Shown here: one piece after another, positions 25,801 through 33,261 of the stretch
Layout: the number at the start of each line of letters is the position of its first letter
How positions within the stretch are numbered: the first letter of the stretch is position 1
Assembly: GCA_021804355.1 (NCBI GenBank)
Contig: JAJZHP010000018.1
Coordinates: forward strand, 1 to 33,261
Origin: Pseudomonadota bacterium
GTDB taxonomy: Bacteria; Pseudomonadota; Gammaproteobacteria; Pseudomonadales; Moraxellaceae
Direction: 5' to 3'
Length of the DNA: 33,261 nt
The notes under the pieces: model-generated
What the model was told of the DNA's origin: nothing
The model's input: only the letters and a program-made list of their open reading frames with translations
Databases searched by the model: none
Made by a program: the position numbers and the translations under genes

Positions 25801-26740
25801 GGAAGGACGTCATCGCGATCAGCTTGATGTGGAGATGGCTGCCTTGTCACCGGTGGCAGAGCCGAGTTCGGAAGAGATTTCTGATGCCTTGCCGCGTAAG
25901 ACTTGGCCGGAGGCGGGGGTGCCTGAGCAGGTTCGTCGAGGCGGAGGAACGGCACTGCAGGTTCTTTATCCGGCGCTGGAAGATCAAGGTGATGCGGTTG
26001 TCTTGCGCGACCTGGTCAGGCGATCCGAGGCGGTGCTTGTGCATAGGCGAGGAACGGCCAGACTACTGGTGTTAGCGATCAATGATCTGTTAAAACCCTG
26101 GTATCAAAAGATTTATAAACAAACGTTATTCATACCCTTACTGAAGGGCGGTACCGCGCATGAATTGGCAGATGATTTTCTAATGGCTATAGTACAGCAC
26201 CTGGCCGGTCTGGATGAAGGCGAGGTGCGTAGCCTGGCGGAGTTTCAATCCCGCTTGCTGGTGGCTCGTACCGGTGCAGCGGCGCTGGCTGCGCGCATGG
26301 TGGAGGATCTGGAGAAGATTGCCCAGGCACTGGGAGAAATTCGGCGCAAGTTGACGACTTTGCCCATGGCACTGCAGCCTTTGCAAGAGGATGTCGAGCA
26401 ACAGTTAAAGGAACTTTTTCCGCTACATGTTTTGCAACAGGTAGGTTATCGGCGCTGGATACATTATCCTCGCTACCTGAAAGCAATTCTGTGGCGACTA
26501 GAACGTGCTGGTGGGCAATGGGAACGTGACCTTGTGTCAGCCCAGGATGTGCAGAAGCGTTATCGTGCATGTGAGGCTTTGCTGGCGCAGCGCATACAGC
26601 GCCAGGAGGATACGCATGCGCTTTGGGAATACCGTTGGTTGCTGGAAGAGTACCGTGTGGCTTTGTTTGCTCAGGCGATGAAAACGGTACAACCGGTATC
26701 AGCGGTGCGATTGGATCGTCTCTGGGCAAGCCTGCAGTGA
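22883..26740 (+). CDS. hrpA: ATP-dependent RNA helicase HrpA
   Basis: 1285 residues, matching E. coli HrpA (about 1300). Helicase motifs: G-E-T-G-S-G-K-T (96-103), D-E-A-H (from 193), S-A-T, then S-T-N-V-A-E-T-S and Q-R-R-G-R-A-G-R. A DEAH helicase core is followed by the long HrpA C-terminal extension. HrpA acts on RNA and has been linked to ribosome rescue. The GTG at 22883 is the likely start because it overlaps the fadD stop and precedes conserved sequence; earlier in-frame Met codons lie deep in fadD. Confidence 0.93.
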   Translation: MTNKDQLWWQQSWERVHTSVRCQDVAALTRQLRRLRVKHDEHQRQAFESACARSEAWVQSRHACVPTWTYPDLPVVARREDILQALRTSQVVILAGETGSGKTTQLPKLCLEAGRGRRGLIGHTQPRRLAARNVALRIAEELSVPIPGPVGYKMRFTDQTMENTLIKVMTDGILLAELRADRWLSAYDTLIIDEAHERSLNIDFLLGALKLLRQRRPDLQLVITSATLQVEKFAAFFEGAPVLTVEGRQYPIETYYHPLPTGEDSDQETLGVAVLQAIETCMAEERQRGWAPGDVLVFASTEREIRDLHEFLRRALPPAVDLLPLYARLSAAEQQKVFAPHAGRRVVLSTNVAETSVTVPGIHYVIDPGKARTSRYAYRSKVQRLPIEPISQASANQRRGRAGRVAPGLCIRLYEEADFLQRPEFTDPEILRTHLASVILQMQDLELGQVEDFPWLDAPDSRLIADGYRLLDELGAMDGSRGLTEQGRALASWPLDPQLARVLLAAAALGCLREALMVVSALAVQDPRERPPEHAQLADQRHALFRDEQSDLLFYVRLWEHMAALWPESSERQRRSFARQHFLSWMRLREWRDMHRQLLLECEHRRWKFNEEPATYEALHAALLQGFPTQVAKRIEQREYSGCRGQKAFLYPGSALSRKPPEWLLGIEWVETQKVYMRQCARLDAVWIEKYLGHLLKRHHSDPHWERKQGRAMVMEQVSLLGLVILAGRSVPLAPIDAVQAHQIFLLDGLVRGQADIKAGVLQHNRDLVQAVLALEDKTRRRDLLVDEQVQVEFYAQRIPETIVDVRSFEHWLRQSPPDVLKMERSLLARADKPHAGEDFPDILHTPEGDFRLRYVFAPGDVRDGVTLLCPVGQYYSLPWGRIEHLVPGLRDEKVLQLLRSLPKSWRRQLVPLPEVAATLKLPEGLGMREGLVQALKIQRQIDITVDDFDLSSCAQHVLMNIQVVDLHGKVLLEGRHRDQLDVEMAALSPVAEPSSEEISDALPRKTWPEAGVPEQVRRGGGTALQVLYPALEDQGDAVVLRDLVRRSEAVLVHRRGTARLLVLAINDLLKPWYQKIYKQTLFIPLLKGGTAHELADDFLMAIVQHLAGLDEGEVRSLAEFQSRLLVARTGAAALAARMVEDLEKIAQALGEIRRKLTTLPMALQPLQEDVEQQLKELFPLHVLQQVGYRRWIHYPRYLKAILWRLERAGGQWERDLVSAQDVQKRYRACEALLAQRIQRQEDTHALWEYRWLLEEYRVALFAQAMKTVQPVSAVRLDRLWASLQ

Positions 26741-26782
26741 CAGGCAGCACAGCAGACTTAGGTGATAAGGTGGAGACAAAAC

Positions 26783-27907
26783 ATGGCCGATGTCGTTATA
26801 ACGGGTACCGGGCTATTCACACCGGCCGAGCAGATTAGCAACGAAGAACTGGTAGTTGCTTTTGATGCCTATGCACGATTGTATAATCAAAAAAATGCCG
26901 AGGCCATTGAAGCGGGCACCCTGCGCGCCATGGGCATGTCCAATGCGGAATTTATTCAGAAGGCTTCAGGGATATGTTCGCGTCATGTCATTAACAAGTC
27001 GGGTATTTTAGATCCCGAGAGACTCTACCCCTATATTCCGGAGCGCAGCAATGATGAGCTGTCCATACAGGCTGAGATCGGTGTGGCTGCGGCTCGTCAG
27101 GCTATGGCGCAGGCGGGCAGGAGGGCTGAGGATATCGATGGGGTTATAGTCGCCTGCTCCAATATGCAGCGCGCTTATCCGGCGATGGCTATCGAGATTC
27201 AGGAAGCCCTGGGTATCAAGGGTTTTGCCTTTGATATGAATGTTGCCTGTTCATCGGCAACCTTTGGTCTGCAAGTAGCGACGGACAGTTTGCGCTCAGG
27301 GTCAGCGGGTTGTTTGTTGATGGTCAATCCTGAAATCTGTTCAGCGCATCTGGAATGGCGTGATCGCGATTGCCATTTTATCTTCGGTGATGTGGCTACG
27401 GCGGTGATCCTGGAACGTTCAGGTCAGCCAGGCCAGCAAGCCGATGCCTGGGAGATTATAGGGACACGGCTGCAAACTAAGTTCTCCAATAATATCCGTA
27501 ATAATTTTGGTTTTTTGAACCGTTGTGATGAAAGTGGTGTTGGAGCGCGGGATAAATTGTTTATGCAAGAGGGGCGTAAAGTATTCAAGGAAGTATGCCC
27601 TATGGTTGCAGAGCAAATAAGTTCACATTTAGCCGATCTGGGTAAGGTTCCCGATGATTTGAAAAGGCTGTGGTTGCATCAGGCTAACAGTAATATGAAT
27701 GAACTGATTTCCCGCAAGGTCATGGGGCGCGAGGTTAGCCGAGAGGAAGCCCCGCTGATTCTGGATGCCTATGCCAATACCAGCTCGGCAGGTTCCATCA
27801 TTGCATTCCATAAGCATAGGGATGGTATGAACTCGGGGGATCATGGTGTCATTTGTTCTTTTGGCGCGGGCTATTCTATAGGTAGCGTGATCGTGCGCAA
27901 ATGTTAA
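26783..27907 (+). CDS. Beta-ketoacyl-ACP synthase III family protein
   Basis: 374 residues of the KAS III/thiolase fold with a full Cys156-His299-Asn332 triad (A-C-S-S-A, L-H-Q-A-N-S-N, Y-A-N-T-S-S). It condenses an acyl-CoA with malonyl-ACP. It resembles the FabH-like group found near mlaA in pseudomonads, whose studied members take medium-chain acyl-CoA, rather than housekeeping FabH. ATG 26783 has GGAG upstream; the frame from 26762 is less likely. It overlaps the mlaA start by 7 bp, so the two are coupled. Chain-length preference is inferred, not visible. Confidence 0.85.
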   Translation: MADVVITGTGLFTPAEQISNEELVVAFDAYARLYNQKNAEAIEAGTLRAMGMSNAEFIQKASGICSRHVINKSGILDPERLYPYIPERSNDELSIQAEIGVAAARQAMAQAGRRAEDIDGVIVACSNMQRAYPAMAIEIQEALGIKGFAFDMNVACSSATFGLQVATDSLRSGSAGCLLMVNPEICSAHLEWRDRDCHFIFGDVATAVILERSGQPGQQADAWEIIGTRLQTKFSNNIRNNFGFLNRCDESGVGARDKLFMQEGRKVFKEVCPMVAEQISSHLADLGKVPDDLKRLWLHQANSNMNELISRKVMGREVSREEAPLILDAYANTSSAGSIIAFHKHRDGMNSGDHGVICSFGAGYSIGSVIVRKC

Positions 27908-28596
27908 AGTTAATGCTGGTGGCGCTCATGCTGTGGCCGGCCTTGGCTATGGCTGATGATGCGCGTGATCCTTGGGTGGGTTTTAATCGTCCGGTGTACA
28001 GATTCAATGATACCTTGGATCGTTATATCCTGCGGCCGGTTGCGCGTGGCTATGTGCGCGTCACTCCTAATCTGGCACAGCAGGGAATTCATAATTTTTT
28101 TAGTAACTTAGGCGATGTTCTGGTCGTTTTAAATGATGTATTGCAGGCTAAGCCAGATGCAACCGGGCGGGATTTTTTACGGCTGGTGATTAACTCGACC
28201 TGGGGTGTGGCAGGTCTGGTCGATGTCGGTACACGTGTGGGTCTTCCCAAGCATAATCAGGATCTGGGTATAACGCTTGGGATTTGGGGAGTTCCAGCAG
28301 GGCCTTATGTGGTCTTGCCCTTTTGGGGGCCTTCAACCTTGCGCGATGCCCCGGCTAGCCTGGTGTCGACGCTTTTATATCCCATCAACTTTCTCAAGCC
28401 CGCTCGCGATCAATGGGGGCCCGATGCGTTGATGGTGGTGGATGATCGGGCTCAGTTGTTGCCATTGCAAGCCACGTTGGATAGTTCAGGCGATCCTTAT
28501 AGTTTGTTACGTGAAGTTTATTTGCAGCGGCGTGACACCGAGATCCGGGGCCCCTCAGCCCAGGATCCTTTTACTGACGATGCGAATACCCCTTAA
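27901..28596 (+). CDS. mlaA: MlaA/VacJ outer-membrane lipid asymmetry protein
   Basis: 231 residues: signal sequence (about 1-18), then [15 protein letters not shown] (the MlaA hallmark) and [10 protein letters not shown]. MlaA removes misplaced phospholipids from the outer leaflet and hands them to MlaC. Most MlaA proteins are lipoproteins, but no lipobox cysteine follows the hydrophobic segment here (A-L-A-M-A-D-D), so the product may be cleaved by signal peptidase I. No mlaBCDEF genes are adjacent. The gene overlaps the KAS III stop. Confidence 0.88.
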   Translation: MLKLMLVALMLWPALAMADDARDPWVGFNRPVYRFNDTLDRYILRPVARGYVRVTPNLAQQGIHNFFSNLGDVLVVLNDVLQAKPDATGRDFLRLVINSTWGVAGLVDVGTRVGLPKHNQDLGITLGIWGVPAGPYVVLPFWGPSTLRDAPASLVSTLLYPINFLKPARDQWGPDALMVVDDRAQLLPLQATLDSSGDPYSLLREVYLQRRDTEIRGPSAQDPFTDDANTP

Positions 28597-28601
28597 AGTG
28601 A

Positions 28602-28910
28602 CTATTCTAATACTTTTTGAATTTCCAGCGCTACCATAAAGCGTTGCGTCTCGCCCGGGGTGACCCGTATCACCCGGGTGTGGGAGGCCAGGGAAGGAAT
28701 GGCGGGATGTGTTGAGGGCAGGGTAACGCTGAGCAGATCACCCGCCGTGACTTCGGTGTCTGTTTCCAGCAACATGCCGCTGGCTGAGAGATTTAAGCAA
28801 CGACCGGTATAGGTCTGCCCCTGAGCATCCGTAAAACTTAAGTCTGTCCCAATATGCAGACGCATGAAGGAACGTTTTTCATCATAGCTATAACGATTAG
28901 TTGGGGTCAT
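28602..28910 (-). CDS. PilZ domain protein
   Basis: A 102-residue c-di-GMP receptor made up almost only of a PilZ domain: R-S-F-M-R (RxxxR) and N-L-S-A-S-G (N/DxSxxG) motifs are both intact. ATG 28910 was chosen because the domain starts there; the longer frame to 29072 would overlap the divergent response regulator. It ends 5 bp from mlaA in convergent orientation, so no separate terminator is visible. Confidence 0.85.
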   Translation of the reverse strand: MTPTNRYSYDEKRSFMRLHIGTDLSFTDAQGQTYTGRCLNLSASGMLLETDTEVTAGDLLSVTLPSTHPAIPSLASHTRVIRVTPGETQRFMVALEIQKVLE

Positions 28911-29040
28911 CTTGGCTGGCCTCACGGCATTGTTTTGTAGCACTAAATAAACGGAATTTCTCTCAAAATGCAAGCTTGCTTCCATAGGCAGATAGGAGTA
29001 CCGTTGTCCCCTCCTTGTAGGTACGATGTACAGAGTATTT

Positions 29041-30234
29041 ATGTCTGGCAATAGCACCGACAGCGTACTCATCGTAGATGATGAGCCTCTGGTCCGGGAG
29101 AGTATGGCGGTATATCTCAGCGATAGCGGCTACCATGTCTTGCTGGCTGAGGATGGTCGGGAAGGCTTGCGTCTTTTCCGGGAAAAGTTGCCGCATCTTG
29201 TGATTTGCGATTTGCGCATGCCTGCCGTGGACGGACTAGATCTTCTGAAAATAGTGACCTCGGAATCACCTGAGACGCCTGTTATTGTCGTCTCCGGGCA
29301 AGGTGATATGGCGGATGTCGTCACCTCGTTACGTTTAGGGGCCTGTGATTATCTCTTCAAGCCTATCGTGGAGATGGAGGTTCTGGAGCATGCTGTTCGC
29401 CGCGCTCTGGAACGCGGTCATCTGTTGCGTGAGAACCTGCAATATCGGCAAAAACTTGAACTTGCCAATCGTGAGCTTGAACGCAGCCTTGATGTGCTGG
29501 AGGAAGACCAGGAGGCGGGGCGTCGCATACAATTACGTATGTTGCCGGAAACTCCCCTGCAAGTGGATAATTTCACCTTTAGTCATCGTATTGTACCTTC
29601 CTTGTATTTAAGTGGCGATTTTGTTGATTACTTCAGGTTAGGCGAGCACCGCATGGGATTTTACCTGGCCGATGTCTCAGGCCATGGCGCCTCAAGTGCC
29701 TTTATTACCGTGTTTTTAAAAACGCTGACTACGCGTATTCAGCGTCATTATGAAAGGCGTAAGGCGGTCTCTTCGTTGTCTCCGGCACGCATCCTGGCCA
29801 GCATCAACCAGGAATTGATGGCCATGGCCTTAGGCAAACATCTGACGATGTTCTGTGGTGTTATCGATCTGCAGGATAATCACCTAACCTATTGTGTGGG
29901 AGCACATTTTCCTCCTCCCATTCTGGTCACTCAGGATGCATCAGGTGAACAGGTCAGACCGCTGGAGGGTATGGGATTGCCGGTAGGTTTGTTTGCTGAA
30001 GCCAAGTATGAAGATATCGAAATGGATATGCCGGAGCGATGGACTCTGGTGGCGATGTCGGATGGTGTTCTTGAAGTCATGGAAGGTCATTTACCGGAGA
30101 AGGAAGCACGGTTACTGGAATTAGTTCAAAGCGGACGCCGTTCCGTCGAAGATCTATCGCAAGAACTTTCAATTTCAGGTAATGTCGAGGTTCCAGATGA
30201 CATTGCCATTCTGGTGGTGGAGCGAAGCGAATAA
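29041..30234 (+). CDS. Response regulator with PP2C-type phosphatase output (RssB-like)
   Basis: 397 residues: receiver domain with D13-D14, phospho-acceptor D57 and the conserved Lys in L-F-K-P; a coiled linker; then a SpoIIE/PP2C phosphatase domain with S-G-D-F, D-V-S-G-H-G and P-D-D-I-A. By analogy with partner-switching systems (RsbU-RsbV type, HsbR-HsbA), it should dephosphorylate the STAS protein encoded 3 bp downstream. The start could be ATG 29026 or 29041; the latter fits the receiver better. No kinase gene is adjacent. Confidence 0.9.
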   Translation: MSGNSTDSVLIVDDEPLVRESMAVYLSDSGYHVLLAEDGREGLRLFREKLPHLVICDLRMPAVDGLDLLKIVTSESPETPVIVVSGQGDMADVVTSLRLGACDYLFKPIVEMEVLEHAVRRALERGHLLRENLQYRQKLELANRELERSLDVLEEDQEAGRRIQLRMLPETPLQVDNFTFSHRIVPSLYLSGDFVDYFRLGEHRMGFYLADVSGHGASSAFITVFLKTLTTRIQRHYERRKAVSSLSPARILASINQELMAMALGKHLTMFCGVIDLQDNHLTYCVGAHFPPPILVTQDASGEQVRPLEGMGLPVGLFAEAKYEDIEMDMPERWTLVAMSDGVLEVMEGHLPEKEARLLELVQSGRRSVEDLSQELSISGNVEVPDDIAILVVERSE

Positions 30235-30237
30235 AAT

Positions 30238-30753
30238 ATGCAGTCCGGCCGAATTCTCTATGCGGTGCACCAAGGAACCTACATCCTTAAGCTTGAGGGT
30301 GAAGTCAGGGTGCCTTTATGTACGTCCTTGGATGGATTTTTGGAAAGAATGTTTCTCGATCAGAAACTTTCTGGTGTGTTTATTGATTTGACGGAATCCG
30401 TCATCGTAGACAGCACGACCCTGGGGTTGTTAGCTAAAATTTCGGTTTTTCTTCGAGAACACTCTAAACATCGTCCCGTTATTCTCTCTACGCAGCCTGA
30501 TATCACACGGGTGCTCAAAAGTATGGGATTTGAGCAGGTTTTTGTTATCCTGGAGAAAGCACCCAGTTCAGAAGCCGATGCTCTGGTAGAACTTCCTCTG
30601 GTAACCCCTTCCGAGGCGGAGGTGACTCACCAGGTTATCGATGCCCATCGTACGCTGATGAGCCTTAATGTGCACAATCAGCAGATATTCTCTAACCTGG
30701 TCGAGACTTTGGAGACGGAACAGCATCGTTTAGGTCTGCCGCCCTGCACTTAG
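30238..30753 (+). CDS. STAS-domain anti-sigma factor antagonist
   Basis: 171 residues: a SpoIIAA-like STAS domain in the first ~105 residues with the phosphorylatable D58-S59-T60-T motif, then an extra C-terminal region. It is the expected substrate of the upstream PP2C response regulator and would bind an anti-sigma factor or effector when dephosphorylated. The stop codon shares bases with the convergent tal stop (TTAG), leaving no intergenic space. Confidence 0.88.
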   Translation: MQSGRILYAVHQGTYILKLEGEVRVPLCTSLDGFLERMFLDQKLSGVFIDLTESVIVDSTTLGLLAKISVFLREHSKHRPVILSTQPDITRVLKSMGFEQVFVILEKAPSSEADALVELPLVTPSEAEVTHQVIDAHRTLMSLNVHNQQIFSNLVETLETEQHRLGLPPCT

Positions 30754-31703
30754 CGTGAGGTAGGCCATTGCTTCAGTTGTTTTTCCAGGGCGCGTAAATC
30801 TTCCGTGAATAATCGTATGCCCTCGGAGAGTTTTTCTGTAGCCATGGCGTTCTCATTGAGGGACCAGCGAAAATCTTGTTCTCGCTCCGGCACTCGGGTT
30901 GATGTAAGGGCAGGGTCAGGTTGTAGCTGCCGTTGCAGAGGTTCATTCGATGCCTGCAAAGCTTCCAAAAATTTGGGAGCCAGCGTTAGTTTGTCACAAC
31001 CTGCCAGGTTGCGTATCTCGTCAAGGTCACGAAAGCTGGCAGCCATGACGATGGTCGCATAGCCGCAAGCCTTAAAGCGCTGATAGATGGCGCGTACGGA
31101 CTGCACGCCAGGGTCCTGATCGCCCGTATAAACGGCCTGCGGGTTGTGCTGACGGTGCCAGTCAAGAATACGACCCACAAAGGGTGATATCAGGGTGGCG
31201 CCAGCCTGAGCGGCAGCTTCTGCCTGCTGCAGAGAAAAAATCAGCGTGATATTGGTCTTGATGCCTTCGCGTTCTAGCACGGAGGCTGCCTGTATACCTT
31301 CCCAGGTGCCTGCTATTTTGATCAGTAGGCGATCACGCTCTATACCCTGTTGCCGGTAGTAGGTAATGAGCTGTCTGGCTTTCTGTATCGTCGCTGAAAC
31401 ATCAAAGGAAAGCCGTGCATCGACCTCCGTGGAGACTTTGCCAGGGATGCATGACAGAATTTCCTTGCCTAGGGCCACAGCTATGCGATCGATAGCTTCA
31501 TCGACCCCATAGGAAGTCGAACGATGGCGCAGGTCATGCAGAATCCTGGTAATCAGGTCCTGATAGCGAGGTAATAGAGCGGCTTTATAAATCAGCGATG
31601 GATTGGTGGTGGCATCGACAGGTTTATAATTACGCACCATATCCATGTCGCCGGTATCGATCACGACACTGCTGAAGCGCTTGAGCTGTTCAAGTTGGTT
31701 CAT
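30750..31703 (-). CDS. tal: Transaldolase
   Basis: 317 residues; pentose phosphate pathway enzyme exchanging a dihydroxyacetone unit. Schiff-base Lys129 lies in L-L-I-K-I-A-G-T-W, near K132 of E. coli TalB, and the N-terminal D-A-T-T-N-P-S-L motif is intact. The start at ATG 31703 matches the family (M-x-x-L-E-Q-L-K); the longer reading frame is a TTG start without support. Its ribosome-binding site is weak. dusA lies 78 bp upstream on the same strand. Confidence 0.93.
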   Translation of the reverse strand: MNQLEQLKRFSSVVIDTGDMDMVRNYKPVDATTNPSLIYKAALLPRYQDLITRILHDLRHRSTSYGVDEAIDRIAVALGKEILSCIPGKVSTEVDARLSFDVSATIQKARQLITYYRQQGIERDRLLIKIAGTWEGIQAASVLEREGIKTNITLIFSLQQAEAAAQAGATLISPFVGRILDWHRQHNPQAVYTGDQDPGVQSVRAIYQRFKACGYATIVMAASFRDLDEIRNLAGCDKLTLAPKFLEALQASNEPLQRQLQPDPALTSTRVPEREQDFRWSLNENAMATEKLSEGIRLFTEDLRALEKQLKQWPTSR

Positions 31704-31781
31704 AACAGGCTGGGGTGAGATCGGGCCAGGCCCGGTGAGCACACCCGCTCTCTCCAAGGTTGAGCTATAAGGTAGCGTCTA

Positions 31782-32768
31782 TCATAGCGCAGCGCCCGAC
31801 CCCCTGTCCTCCACGGCACGGCGTGCCTGTTCAATAAGTTCCAGGCCTGCTCCTGAACGATGAGCGCCATCGCTCAGAATCTGTCGCCAGCGCCTGGCTC
31901 CAGGCAGGCCCTGATAGAGGCCGAGGATATGTCGTGTCATCTGTGTCAGCGGCGTACCCATGGCAAGTTCATCAGCCATAAAGGGCAGATAGCGCGACAG
32001 TATTTCTGCGCGCGTGGGTAGGGGAGTTTTCCATAGCCTGGCTTCGATTTGTGCCAATAGGTAGGGGTTGTGATACGCCTCGCGCCCAATCATGACCCCA
32101 TCGACGTGTTGCAGGTGCATCACTACTTCATCGGTATGGCGTACACCGCCATTAAGCACGATGCTCGCAGCGGGGTAGCGTAGCTTTAACCCATGCACAT
32201 CGGCATAACGCAGGGGGGGAATCTCCCGGTTTTCTTTGGGACTTAAACCCTCGAGAATGGCTATACGGGCATGCACAATGAAGTGACGGCAACCCGCTGC
32301 CCATTGTGTATCCATGAAGTGATGCAGATCCTCCATGCGGTCTCGTCCGTTGATGCCTAAGCGATGTTTGATGCTGACGGTGCATGTTACCGCTGACTGC
32401 ATGGCGGAGAAGCAATCCGCAACCCGTTCGGGCTCAGCCATGAGGCAAGCTCCAAAGCGACCTTGTTGCACACGATCGGAGGGGCAGCCTACATTGAGGT
32501 TGATTTCGTCATACCCCAGGTCTTCAGCCATACGGGCACATAAGGCCAGATCCGCAGGGTCAGATCCGCCTAGTTGTAAAGCGAGCGGGTGTTCAGAAGG
32601 GTCATAACGCAACAAAGCCTCACGACGACCGTGGAGTAAGGCGGCGGTAGTTACCATCTCAGTATAAAGTCGAATATGGGGTCCCATCAGGCGTAAAAAA
32701 AAACGGTCGTGACGGTCAGTCCAGTCCATCATGGGAGCGACGGAGATAATTTTTTCGTTTAAATGCAT
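31782..32768 (-). CDS. dusA: tRNA-dihydrouridine(20/20a) synthase DusA
   Basis: 328 residues; FMN enzyme reducing U20/U20a in the tRNA D-loop. Catalytic C95 in N-V-G-C-P-S, the D-W-T-D-R start of the barrel, I-K-H-R-L-G-I and G-V-M-I-G-R-E-A are present. The subgroup signature (V-Q-x-G-x-F-G-A-C-L-M) fits DusA rather than DusB/C. ATG 32768 is the only sensible start, with a weak ribosome-binding site. Confidence 0.92.
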   Translation of the reverse strand: MHLNEKIISVAPMMDWTDRHDRFFLRLMGPHIRLYTEMVTTAALLHGRREALLRYDPSEHPLALQLGGSDPADLALCARMAEDLGYDEINLNVGCPSDRVQQGRFGACLMAEPERVADCFSAMQSAVTCTVSIKHRLGINGRDRMEDLHHFMDTQWAAGCRHFIVHARIAILEGLSPKENREIPPLRYADVHGLKLRYPAASIVLNGGVRHTDEVVMHLQHVDGVMIGREAYHNPYLLAQIEARLWKTPLPTRAEILSRYLPFMADELAMGTPLTQMTRHILGLYQGLPGARRWRQILSDGAHRSGAGLELIEQARRAVEDRGSGAAL

Positions 32769-32942
32769 GTGATTATCTGTATATGATCGGTGTTGTAGAG
32801 CTTATGTAGCGACATGGTACCTGTTTTTCAGCGTGGTTTTGGGCTTTTCTGGTGGTGATGCCGATGCTTTTTTAGTTTCAGCAGAATGCCCAGTACGGAG
32901 AAGCTGTTGTTGGGTTTGGAGTGATTGAATTATCAGTTAGTG

Positions 32943-32997
32943 CGTAAAACCCTGCCGTTTCCTTAGACTCCAATCTTTTCAAGGGCAGGGTATTACG
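32943..32997. repeat. 14-bp imperfect inverted repeat with 27-nt loop
   Basis: Arms 32943-32956 (CGTAAAACCCTGCC) and 32984-32997 pair at 13 of 14 positions around a 27-nt loop. It lies in the 251-bp gap between dusA and the right-edge PDZ gene. No T-run follows closely, so it is not a plain terminator. It could be a structured leader, a small RNA or a decayed repeat element. The rest of the gap (32769-32942) shows no gene. Confidence 0.5.
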
Positions 32998-33019
32998 TAT
33001 GCAGTTGACTTTTTTTGGT

Positions 33020-33261
33020 TTAGGGTTGGGGTTCTTCAGGAGCAGCCGGGCGTTCGCCGATGATGGCTGATCGCTCAATGGTGTCATGGGCTCGACGCAG
33101 ACTAAAAAGCACATGACTGCCAGGTTTGAAGGCGGCTATGGTGTGCATGGCTTGCTGGATAGAGCTCAGGGGTTGCTGATTGATGCTGATGATTTGGTCG
33201 CCAGGGAGGAGGCCGGCTTGATCAGCAGGTCCACCGTGAAGCACAGAGTTGATCTGCACGG
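33020..33261 (-). CDS. C-terminal PDZ domain of DegS/AlgW-like periplasmic protease (partial)
   Basis: 80 codons open to the right edge and ending in TAA at 33022-33020. Sequence G-P-A-D-Q-A-G-L-L-P-G-D-Q-I-I-S-I-N matches the PDZ domain of DegS/AlgW-type serine proteases, and the tail ending I-I-G-E-R-P is typical. The trypsin-like domain would lie beyond the window. In that family the PDZ domain senses misfolded outer-membrane proteins and starts the sigma-E response. The short Pro-rich tail is normal. Confidence 0.75.
   Translation of the reverse strand, partial: VQINSVLHGGPADQAGLLPGDQIISINQQPLSSIQQAMHTIAAFKPGSHVLFSLRRAHDTIERSAIIGERPAAPEEPQP

Noticed and set aside
32878-33114. 78-residue minus-strand frame spanning the inverted repeat and the PDZ gene end
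   Set aside because: It overlaps the PDZ gene in another frame, has low-complexity composition and no ribosome-binding site.

Overview
The window looks like a gammaproteobacterial chromosome of the Oceanospirillales/Pseudomonadales type. This rests on recognisable families and their order: rnd-ycgL-ycgN, MoxR plus CoxE-like VWA, fadD-hrpA, and KAS III-mlaA followed by PilZ, a response-regulator phosphatase, STAS, tal, dusA and a DegS/AlgW-type PDZ protein. No rRNA, tRNA or CRISPR array was seen. The taxonomic call is inference from gene content only.

Region 1 (1-266) is the 3' end of a TgpA-like transglutaminase/DUF4129 membrane protein cut by the window edge. Region 2 (about 387-5950) is an accessory island. 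It holds an AbiE-type toxin-antitoxin pair with a well-formed autoregulatory promoter/operator, a scrap of an IS5-type transposase, a 3' fragment of a YhaV-like toxin, a two-gene cassette (ComEC-like metallo-beta-lactamase plus four-helix membrane protein), a convergent gene with a Glyoxalase_8-like N-terminus, and a scar where a 5' fragment of yhaV is joined out of frame to the last third of umuC. The cassette is the best candidate for an undescribed system.

Region 3 (6239-11169) carries a secreted 1040-residue GH35-like protein whose usual nucleophile motif is not recognisable, then a TetR repressor divergent from an acyl-CoA dehydrogenase with a palindromic operator between them. Region 4 (11262-17165) is a run of plus-strand genes. 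RNase D, YcgL, YcgN and a small membrane protein are joined by ATGA overlaps. A membrane-anchored VWA protein, a MoxR AAA+ ATPase and a cytosolic CoxE-like VWA protein follow.

Region 5 (17154-21203) holds a cytosolic beta-lactamase-fold serine hydrolase, a lysophospholipase-like hydrolase and an M61 peptidase with a PDZ domain. Region 6 (21235-28596) runs fadD, hrpA, a KAS III enzyme and mlaA in one direction, linking fatty-acid activation, ketoacyl synthesis and outer-membrane lipid asymmetry. Region 7 (28602-30753) is a signalling block: a PilZ protein divergent from a receiver-PP2C phosphatase with its STAS partner. Region 8 (30750-33261) has tal, dusA and the C-terminal PDZ domain of a periplasmic protease on the minus strand.
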